11,599 bases of DNA from the NCBI GenBank assembly GCA_004151065.3, contig NWUY0300010055.1, positions 29,528-41,126 of the forward strand. Reading direction: 5' to 3'. This document shows, one piece after another, positions 1-7,445 of this stretch. Position 1 is the first letter of the stretch. Each line of letters begins with the position of its first letter. Origin of the DNA: Larix sibirica (lineage: Eukaryota; Streptophyta; Pinopsida; Pinales; Pinaceae). A program made the translations under genes and the position numbers. Below the pieces are notes generated by a model that saw nothing but the letters and a program-made list of their open reading frames with translations, had not been told where the DNA came from and ran no database searches.

Positions 1-162
1 AAAAACTAGTATGCACATACTAAGTAATCAAATAAGCAAGTAAACCATGAAACATCCCACCATGAGTGAGTGTTTCTTAAATATTTAAGGTTGACTTTAT
101 ATTCTAAGGTGTTTATGAGTTTGTTGTAGCTTTTACTTAGCTATATCTTGTGTTTAAGTACA

Positions 163-543
163 ATGGAGGAAGCTATAAGCATTCCCGAGAAGTTCTCTCA
201 AGGCTTACCTTTAACTTTTTGGTTACAAAGTACGAGGAATGAGAAATTAGGAGTGGAAATTAAGAAGTGGATGAGCTTTGGATAAATTGCAATACAAGAG
301 AAGTAGAAGAGAACATTAGTGCCTTATATATGATTGGGGCTTATGGAATCAAGTACCCCCTTAAGTAATGGCCAAGTAGTATTCAAGGGAGTTGAGAGGT
401 TCAAAACAATCCCTCCTCCTTTTCTAGCTCAAGACTTTGATCCTTCTGTGCTCCAACATTTGATGGGAACCTACAATGAACAAGGAGAATACATACATCC
501 AAATCCTAGAGTAGACTATGCATCAAGAGGATTAGTGGATTAG
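163..543 (+). pseudogene. Decayed ORF of unknown identity
   Basis: One frame runs from an ATG at 163 to a TAG at 541, 127 codons including the final stop. It is broken by three stops at 283, 304 and 331. The part after the last break (334-543) is a clean 69 codons. It contains GVERFKTIPPPF, then HLMGTYNEQGEYIHPNP and a terminal RGLVD. The composition is protein-like (balanced charge, Pro/Gly turns, aromatic residues), unlike the low-complexity noise nearby. I do not recognise the family. It lies on the strand opposite to the retroelement to its right and outside that element's proposed LTR. It could be the end of another transposon ORF or a host gene fragment. The clustering of stops within 50 bases could also mark a short non-coding insertion, but I see no convincing splice sites. 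Confidence 0.4.
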
Positions 544-660
544 TAAATATTTAAGCAAGACTATGTAGAAATTTGAAGATGAAGGGGATTAATTAGATTA
601 TCCACACATACAACAAATCTCACTTAATCAAAACAAGAAGATGGTTAAATAAATATATAC

Positions 661-666
661 TTTATT
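661..666 (-). terminator. Possible LTR polyadenylation signal
   Basis: AATAAA on the minus strand, inside TAAAAATAAAG and about 220 bases downstream of the TATA box. The position suits the end of the R region. The surroundings are AT-rich, so a chance match is possible. Confidence 0.3.
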
Positions 667-880
667 TTTACATAACCGAAGTAAACAAGAAATCATTACC
701 TCAAACCCTTGTGAAGAGCCTCTTTCCACTATGAAGAGAAAAACCTAATATCACATAAGACAAACCACAATGAAGAGTATAGACACAAAAAAAATCTCCT
801 TTTTTTCTATTCTAAGTATTCCAAGAGTTACAATTTTATAGATCCAAAATTCAACAATTACAAATGAAGTTGACCTCTCC

Positions 881-887
881 CTTTATA
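881..887 (-). promoter_or_regulatory. TATA box in candidate LTR
   Basis: The minus strand reads GCTATAAAGGGAGAGG here. TATAAA followed by a purine-rich stretch is typical of plant LTR promoters, and transcription would start around 850-860, reading toward lower coordinates. The AATAAA about 220 bases downstream fits a normal R region. Confidence 0.4.
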
Positions 888-904
888 GCATAAGGAGAGT
901 CTCA

Positions 905-1085
905 ATACAATGAGTAAAAATCCATGTGTAAATGCCATGTGCTATCTCCAAAACAATGAGCAAAAACCATGGTTTGTGCCAAAACCATGAGAAAAAACCC
1001 TCTATGGTGCCAATACCATGTGCAATCTCCAAACCATAAGCAAATACCATGATCCATCCTCAAAACCATGAGAAAATGCCAACAA
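905..1085 (-). repeat. About 81-bp imperfect tandem repeat in U3
   Basis: Two units begin with CCATGTGC at 935 and at 1016. Over about 70 bases they share CCATGTGC-ATCTCC, then AGCAAA-ACCATG, then AAAACCATGAGAAAA. A partial third unit lies at 905-926 (CAATGAGTAAAAATCCATG). On the coding strand of the element this appears as repeated CATGGTTTT blocks. Repeated U3 units of this sort often act as LTR enhancers, though no function is shown here. Confidence 0.65.
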
Positions 1086-1086
1086 C

Positions 1087-2136
1087 TCAACTAGCAAGTG
1101 TGCCCCCAAAAAACAAGTGTGCCCTCCTAGGAAAGTGCATCGTTGATGGTATAATTGTTGAGAAGCTATCACAAAATGCACAGTGGCAGTATAGAAACCA
1201 TGTCATTATACCATTGGGAAAATTTGTTATCGTTTGAATATGTGTTGGTGTCGTCCTAGTGGCTCTTCCATGGATCGAACCGCTATGATTCAACTTGTCA
1301 ATTTGCAGGGGGTGGTAACTCACGTCCCTTCGATGGTTGGAACTTCGACATAGTGAATGCCAAGAGAAAATACCCAAAAATTAAATATCATCCAAAGTTG
1401 TACACATCTGCACATGCTTGGAACAATTTTTCCATCAATTATTTATGCCAATTCAGTCGGATGCCTTGGACACAAAATTATGCACTAAGATAGTGTCCAA
1501 GGTGCATTCCCACTTTGTGTATTTCCTCATTTCTCTGTCGGTAATGATTTAGAAATCAATATGTACTTGGGGGTTATTGATGCCTACAATTATAGAACCC
1601 TTTACCCCATGCTTTGTTCCATAGTGTGCATACAAACTCAGCTCTGTTCGATTTCTACTCCACTTGTGTTGCCCCTGGAATGCTGTAGAAAAATCCTTGT
1701 TGGTCATAGATGGTTTTGTTAAGTGGTGGATTCCATAAACATGGATTTGGTACTTACGGTCAATCCATAGGGAGTGGTTTTGTGTCATGTTGATAAAAAA
1801 ATTGGTGCATTTAAGCACTTTACTGGTAGTGTCGAACACTGGTAAGTCCTTCAAGTTCATCAGTGTGGAGTATTGCAGAGGTTCAAAAATTGGTTTCCAT
1901 GTTGGCACTGCGTCCCCGTTGTCGAATGGGATATATTCCATATAGAATTTAAGGCTCATGTTAGGGTATAGGTCCCCATACAAAAATTCATAGTTAACCA
2001 TTCTTGTTTGCTTGAATTTTCACAGCAAATCTCCAAGGAGTTCGATCTGGGGATCGATAGGATCTATGTGAAGCGGTTCTTTTTGCTTGGCTTGGACCTT
2101 ACTTCCTTAGTCCTTTGTTGCTGCAAGTTTCCCCAT
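1087..2136 (-). pseudogene. Decayed extra ORF between pol and the 3' LTR
   Basis: A single frame runs from an ATG at 2136 to a TGA at 1089-1087, about 350 codons. It is interrupted only by stops at 2107, 2020, 1549, 1453, 1435 and 1381 and shows no obvious frameshift. The segment 2001-1549 is open for 150 codons, the longest open stretch in the window. It includes LYGDLYPNM, MEYIPFDNGD, LWIDRKYQIHVYGIHHLT, STAFQG and SLYAHYGTKHGVKG. After the stop at 1549 it continues protein-like with REMRKYTKWECTLDTILVHN. From about 1380 to 1087 the frame may be fortuitous. It has the same orientation as pol and lies between integrase and LTR, the place where plant gypsy elements often carry env-like or other accessory ORFs. 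The IHVYGIHHLT segment faintly recalls the plant mobile domain, but I cannot support that assignment. Confidence 0.55.
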
Positions 2137-2154
2137 GTCTTTTAAATGGTGCTA

Positions 2155-2690
2155 ATACACAAATTGAAGTGGAGGTCAAGCGATGGCTCTATGTTCACAC
2201 TACTTGGATTTCACTAAAGGCTTCAGTTTGAAAGTGCCTCACTTCTCAAGGGTTCAAAGTGACCAACATGGTGAGACTTAGTTGGTTTTAATGTGCAAAA
2301 CATGCCAACATGGGTGATGATACAATTCATTAATGGTGGATATAGTGGGGATTTGACATGAACAAACTATGAATGTGAGGATCTGGGAGGCGGTTCCACA
2401 CAGGCCATAGTTAATGCAATTTAATCAGAATTTAACAACTCTTTAATAGGTACAACTAGATTGGTTGACGCAACGCGGTTTCTTAGTGGTGAAAACCACT
2501 GAATATCTTGGGTTTCCCAACCACAATGGTCTAATTTATCTAAATTAAAACTTGAAAAATGGCACACAAAACACGGATGGCTAGTGAAAAACTTGAATAA
2601 ACTAAGTTGATGCAACCAATCAAAACCAAAATTGCAACACTAACTCCTACTCTAAATCACTCCCTATGATAGGAGTGCTAGCTTGATGGA
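2155..2690. other. Spacer between pol and extra ORF, no gene recognised
   Basis: About 535 bases between the integrase end (2691) and the extra ORF. A 64-codon minus-strand frame at 2615-2421 shows no motif I recognise, and its frame differs from that of pol (2693-3839). I treat this as element-internal non-coding DNA or coding sequence too decayed to read. Confidence 0.5.
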
Positions 2691-3563
2691 TTACTGAACA
2701 TAAATACAGGGCTTCAGTCATGCACCATTCACCCATCCTTACCTGAGAATGCCATCGAGTTATGCAAAATAGATAGAACTGGCACCTTTAACTTCTGCAA
2801 TAATAAATGGTCCCAACCAATGCATCTAAAGCTTGTTTGGATGATTCAAAAACATGTTGTCATTTAGTAGAACTTGGTTACCTTTTGTAAAGTGTTTTTT
2901 CTTGATGTGGCGATCATGCCATGATTTATGTCTTTTGTTTGTCGCAATTGCATAAAAAGCAACTAAAAGGAATGGTTCTTCTAACTCCATCAACTCAACT
3001 ACTCAAATTGCAACTGATTTTTTGCTGGTCATATGAATGGCATGCACAATATATAGGATAGGGACAAAAAACTTAGCAACGACCACTACTTATTTTCCAT
3101 GGACCAATTAGAAAGGGGTCTTCTTATGCAATTTCTTAGTTGTACTCTGGTGATCCCATAAAACTATAGGAACCCATTCATCCCAATCATCTATATTTGT
3201 GGAACATACATTGGTTAAACCCATCTCCAAAATTTTATTGAAAGGTTCATTTACCATATGCATGGCATGGTAGGGATTGCTCTTGTGATTTTGAATAACA
3301 AAATCTCTTGTTAATATCACAATTGTGCTTCTCATAAAGTGCATCCCTTGATCATTGGTGAGGCTCCGAGGACATCCAAACCAAGTAATAATTTTCTTGT
3401 AGATAAACCAAGATTTTTTTTTCGTGGATAAATCCTTGATTGGTTGTGCTTCAACCCATTTCCTTAAATAATCTATTGTGGTAAAAATGTAGTGATCCTT
3501 TGAATGCTTTGTCAGAGGGTCAATGGGCCCAATGAAATTGACTTCCCATTTCATCGCTATCTT
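2691..3563 (-). pseudogene. Ty3/gypsy integrase core and C-terminal domain, decayed
   Basis: Integrase joins element cDNA into the host genome. The core is open for 148 codons (3554-3108) and contains WEVNFIGPI, IDYLRKWVEA, FGCPRSLTNDQGMHF and NEPFNKILE, all recognisable rve-family landmarks. Numbering from 3554, the first catalytic Asp position is Asn6, while Asp68 and Glu103 remain; their spacing is one residue short of the usual D35E. The frame continues through stops at 3108 and six more to a TAA at 2691-2693. It shows VELMELEEP, SWHDRHIKKKHFTKGNQVLL, HPNKL, MHWLGPF and WVNGA-stop-LKP, the integrase C-terminal domain. The N-terminal zinc-binding domain is absent because of the deletion just upstream. 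There is no frameshift across about 860 bases. Confidence 0.88.
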
Positions 3564-3900
3564 TAGTTCACCCTAAGTCCTCCTGAATCCATTTTAACTC
3601 CGTAAATTATGTAGAAATAATTCTTCATACTCATTCAAAAGAGAGATGATTTTTGACATTGTTTGTTCATCCCAATAGTCTCCTATGGGTGGAATCTTTG
3701 GTTTGCTTTCCGTCTCAATGTTAACTTTCCACAACTTAAGTAGTTGTGTATAAGACTTCCCATCTTCTTCTGGTTTATAATATTGTAGTATCTGATATCC
3801 TTCTGATTCTTTAAATGTCAAATGTTGAAAGTATTCCAAGTCATCTGGATCGGTTTCCTCTTTGTCAATATTTTCTGCAACACAATGGTGACTCTATCCT
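3546..3900 (-). pseudogene. Pre-RT pol segment fused in frame to integrase
   Basis: Reading down from about 3890 there is an acidic stretch (NIDKEETDPDDLEYF), then PKIPPIGDYWDEQTMSKI and SLLNEYEELF. In Ty3/gypsy pol this pattern immediately precedes the RT domain. After stops at 3594 and 3573 the same frame gives GELKIAMK, matching the segment that normally leads into the conserved RPYR start of RT. The next residues are instead WEVNFIGPI of the integrase core. All of RT, RNase H and the integrase zinc-finger domain are therefore missing, with no loss of frame. Stops at 3594 and 3573 break the copy now. The 3839 start is a TTG codon and only a frame boundary, not a likely translation start. 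A frame change lies roughly at 3900-3960, between this piece and the one upstream. Confidence 0.8.
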
Positions 3901-3959
3901 ATTGTTGGATAGATTCAAGTTAAGGAGATTCTGATGGAATGGGAAGACATATTGATTCC

Positions 3960-4503
3960 CTACGTTTCAAAACCTATCTATAAAAAGAATCTGCTTGATT
4001 ATCTTCAACGATTCTGTAACTGGTTCGAATTTCCCCACGAATGAAAAATCCTCACATAACTTTGACTGCAAGGTTCTCCAACACCCATTTTGTCTTCATG
4101 TCTCCTCGTGTAGATACTAGGATTTTGGAATAGGCCCTAATTCATGAAAAAACTAGTGGACCCAAAATTCTGGATGCAACCCATTATCTTCCCATTGTTG
4201 CTCACATTGGCCAACATAAACAAAGGGATATGTATTACCATTATAAATTTCCGCAACTTAGTTGGTTCCTTTTTCTTCTTTGGAGGAAGCAAACCAAGTT
4301 ATCATAGTGGTCCCAACCACATGCTAATTAGGAATGAAATTTAGATTAGTATCCCACCATCTAGCTGGAGTAACTCATAGTGCCGCATCCAAAAGATACA
4401 CATTTTGTTCCTCCACAACACGGGTGTTCATATCTTCCAAGAAGCATTCTAACGTAGTGACACCATTGTATACTAGAGGGTCTTGAAATTCTATGTGAAT
4501 CCA
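3960..4503 (-). pseudogene. Gag-like (TPARWW) module within pol
   Basis: Downstream of protease in the same frame, the sequence reads DPLVYNGVTTLECFLEDM, VVEEQNVYLLDAAL, then VTPARWWDT and later TMITWF. This is the signature of the Retrotrans_gag capsid-like fold (helix, AL-x-TPARWW, W-x2-F). It continues with QCEQQWEDNGLHPEFWVH, FFHELGPIPKS, LCEDFSFVGKF and LKIIKQILF, the second half of such a module. Stops are at 4504 and at least seven later positions, several in places where I would expect Trp or Arg. The location, between protease and RT rather than before the zinc knuckles, is unusual for a capsid-type domain. It may be a duplicated gag module specific to this lineage. Confidence 0.65.
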
Positions 4504-5340
4504 TCATATTGACTTTATCATTATGTAATTCCGAGGGGATAGATCATGTTTCCTATTCTTCCATTCATGCAAATCCTCTTCAGAATCACTATCAAAAGAG
4601 TGGATGCTTCTCCATCTAACTGATCCATCCACCATAGGATTCACATAGTCATCCCTTTTTCCTGTATTCAACCTATAAATATTATCCAAAATATCCCTCT
4701 CCATGTTCACCTGAATAGGTTTGGTATACCTAAGGTCTTAATAAGGATCAATAGGTTGAGTAACCCTCATACTTTCTGCTTCAAATATCATAGTTTCTCT
4801 TTTTAGGTCTATCACACCATAATCATTCTATGCCCATTCAATTCCTATCAAGTTCTGATAAGGATTGGTCTTACCCATAATATCAATCACTTCAAAAGCA
4901 CTGAATTTATTAACCCCTAATATATCTACTTCTATGTTCACCAGGTGGCCTATAGGGAAAATATGATACCGGTTCACCATTCACAACTTGATAGGTGAGT
5001 ATACCAAGGGATGGATGCCCATAGCCTCCCGGGATTTATTTGGAAGGATGTTGACATCAAATCCTAGATCTAGAATTACATTCTTGATATCATATCGATC
5101 CACCTAGGCATCCAACCTGAACTCTTGGACAATTATTTTCTTCCTTCTTCTTCTAACAATATTGGTACTCCTTTTCGGAAGAGGGCTGGAGATCTCCCCC
5201 TCTTCACCCACAACATCAGAAATAGAACACATAGTTTTCCACAAATTACAAAGTGCACTTTCATCTTCCAAAATATCCGCAAAATGGTTGAGCCAAAAGG
5301 TAAAGGGGTCAAATTTCCCTAAATATATCGGCTCCATATT
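4504..5340 (-). pseudogene. Ty3/gypsy aspartic protease region, decayed
   Basis: One frame runs from 5337 to 4504 and beyond. After a basic linker (RRRRKKIIVQEFRLDA, stop at 5104) comes YDIKNVILDLGFDVNILPNK, the active-site strand of a retropepsin. This is followed by HPLVYSPIKL, HIFPIGHL, VNIEVDILG, FEVIDIMG and LIGIEWA, the expected flap and hydrophobic strands. Asp (codon 5068-5070) is kept, but the motif is D-L-G-F instead of D-[ST]-G-[AS]. The tail includes VNPMVDGSVRWRSI and an acidic SDSEED. Stops are at 5104 and at three sites between the active-site strand and the clean 68-codon stretch 4710-4504. The protein would have cleaved the Gag-Pol polyprotein; this copy cannot. Confidence 0.75.
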
Positions 5341-5649
5341 TCACCCACAACTTCCTAGGACTCAAGCACCACTTGTACCAACCTCCCGAAATGTCTCTGT
5401 AACATCCCTGGCCATTGGTGAAGAAATGTGTTGGAACATCTCCACAGCTTCCTTAAAAACCTACTTCTATCATTTTGGGTCAAATATAGGTTCCTTCGGA
5501 TATGCTTTTGAATGTAGGGAGAGTTTGTATTATTAATGTTTGTACCCATTATATCCCCTCCAGAGGTAATAGAAAAACTAGCATCATTACTTCCACTGCA
5601 GAGCTTAGATTTAATCTAATTGGTAGGTCGTCACATCCATTCTTCCCAT
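5341..5649 (-). pseudogene. Gag-protease linker, decayed
   Basis: Between the last zinc knuckle and the protease region the minus strand holds coding-like fragments in more than one frame. One reads EAVEMFQHISSPMARD and another gives a 64-codon open stretch from 5549. There are frame changes and stops, so I cannot settle a single reading. I see no distinct domain. By position this is the polyprotein linker between nucleocapsid and protease. Confidence 0.4.
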
Positions 5650-7445
5650 TTCACGATAATGTCTGGGAATTATTCAGTACCATGGGTGTTCACTTTACAA
5701 TAAGTACACCATGTATTTTTGGGAAGTGGACATTCTCTCACAACATGTCTCAAGTCAGTACAATTATAACATCGGATGCCACCTCCTTGACCTCCTTTTC
5801 ATCCAACTCTTCCTCGGCCCCTTCCTCCACCACCTCCTTGTGATTGTTGATGATTAGATACTAGGAAAATTGATCGATCCAACCTTTCAGTTAGGGAATC
5901 CTAGGCTCTGATTTGTATGTGCTATGTGCAATTCAACCAAAAAATTCACAATGTATTGTATTTGGAACTTATGAATATTTTTGTAGGATAGGGAAATGTT
6001 GCAGAGGATGGCCAAATACCTTATAGATATCATAGTATTCATTTGTACAAAAAAGTTTGATCTTTCAGGAACATCTAGTGCATAGGCCCATTGAAGGGGG
6101 CCTATGTCATAACCTACACAACCCTCGTAGTTGGCATCCCCAAAAAGGGACCTCCGGGAAGGGTTATTCTTCCCACAATTGTGGACATTTTTTATGCATG
6201 GTGTCCTTCATTTATGCAAACCATACACAAAACCTGCTCTCGGTTAGGTTTCAAAATAGAAAATTCCTAGATCTTATCCGTTAGCACAACAATATGGGTC
6301 TAGAAGTGAGATAAATATGAGTTGGAATACAAGGATTCTATCTAAGATCCACCTAGGTAAATAGCCATTGCTTCAATCTTCATTGCTTATTCTAGAGCGG
6401 TTCTTAGCAAATCGATGACTTGTAACGATAATGAGATTCATTTAATGGTAATAGACCCTAGATGAACCACTCTTTATGATGTGTGTAATGCACATGGAAG
6501 GAAATTTTTTCCATAAAATATCTGAACCGTTGCATAGATTTGTAGGTAGACTCTCCCTGTATCTGGTGGATTTCCTATGTTCTACAATCACTTGTAGATC
6601 TGACTTTGGTTATTGGAACTCATCCAAAAACAACTATTTTAATTCCTATAATATCAAGTGCTCTTACTTTCTACTAACTTCATTTACCATTGGAGTTCCC
6701 TACCTCATAACTTGGTTTGAAATTCAATCAACTTTCAAGCATCTCATGTCCCTCTAGAGTTCTAAATGGATTCACACAGGAACCTATGCTATCTTGCATC
6801 TTCTTCATTATCTTTTCCCCAAACATTTGGGTAATTCATAGACAAACGTCCTTGTACCCCAACCATTCTAGTGACTAGAGGTCCCACTAGTATAAATCCT
6901 CTAGGACCAGGTTGTAACATGATATTCAATTCCACAATGGATATGGACTAGCTACTACTATTCTGACTTCTTACGCCTAGGGTCGAATTTTTGTTATTAC
7001 TTCCACTTACTACTACACCAACTTGTATACAGTTGAAAATACCACTAATTTGATCAGACTAACTTAAACATAGAACAAGATTAGAAAAAAAAAATACAAG
7101 ATTGTGTAGAGGCATCATGGGATTAGGATCATATTGGTGCCATTGCTTCCAATTTTTCCTTCCACAATAGAGGGGGTTTCACTCTAGGGAGTTTCACCAT
7201 TTTCCGCAGGTCTAGATAACTCTAACTATTCTGCAACTTCTCCTCCACCTAATCCGAATGACTGAGACTGCAAGCTAGAGTTATGCAACTCATCCTTTCA
7301 TCTTCCACAAATCTCTCTATCCATATTCATTATTATTACCACTTTGCATCTTGTCCTCTAGTTGAACACTTCTCTTTTTCACATTTTTCATATTCATCAT
7401 CCATCGTTGCTCATCCCTCGTGATATCATTAGATTCCCCCCTCAT
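5650..7445 (-). pseudogene. Gag polyprotein with five zinc-knuckle positions, decayed
   Basis: The N-terminus near 7445 reads DITRDEQRWMMNMKN and RSVQLEDKMQS, a charged coiled-coil-like helix ending at a TAG (7317). The middle is badly broken. At about 6560-6360 it shows YKSMQRFRYFMEKISFHV, HHKEWF, GLLPLNESHYRY and, one frame over, TALE-stop-AMKIEAMA, the usual capsid C-terminal half. Five C-x2-C-x4-H-x4-C positions follow: 6227-6185, 6034-5993, 5950-5909, 5771-5730 and 5708-5667. The fourth is intact (CYNC-H-C). The first needs a one-base shift, the second has Tyr/Tyr/Phe at the Cys sites, the third has Phe for the second Cys and a one-base loss, and the fifth has Phe for the last Cys. A Gly/Arg-rich linker (GGGGGRGRGRVG) precedes the fourth. 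Gag packages element RNA; this copy cannot. Confidence 0.75.

Larger units (their letters stand above)
545..1084 (-). repeat. Candidate 3' LTR of the minus-strand gypsy element
   Basis: Read on the minus strand, the segment begins TGTTGGCA at 1084, right after the extra ORF. It then shows a repetitive U3, a TATAAAG box (887-881) followed by GGGAGAGG, and an AATAAA signal (666-661), which is the layout of a U3-R-U5 LTR. A G-run at 1106-1110 lies upstream of the proposed start but does not abut it, so it is an imperfect polypurine tract. The inner boundary is moderately supported. The outer end is not fixed because no clear CA terminus or target-site duplication was found. No second copy is in the window, so the identification rests on position and promoter-like signals alone. 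Confidence 0.45.

Noticed and set aside
76-89. Perfect 14-bp palindrome CTTAAATATTTAAG
   Set aside because: AT-rich palindromes of this length are common in such sequence and nothing links it to a function.
902-1377. Short ORFs in the U3 region on both strands (62-codon frames)
   Set aside because: They arise from translation of the CCATG-rich repeat and show no protein-like features.
1464-1502. 10-bp perfect inverted repeat CCTTGGACAC with a 19-base loop
   Set aside because: It lies within the decayed extra ORF, and one hairpin of this size can occur by chance. No terminator or attachment role is suggested.
5125-5843. Plus-strand ORFs of 65-124 codons opposite gag and protease
   Set aside because: They are antisense to recognisable gag, zinc-knuckle and protease sequence.
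6057-6757. Plus-strand ORFs of 75 and 93 codons
   Set aside because: They are antisense to the gag GLLP and first zinc-knuckle region, with no motif of their own.
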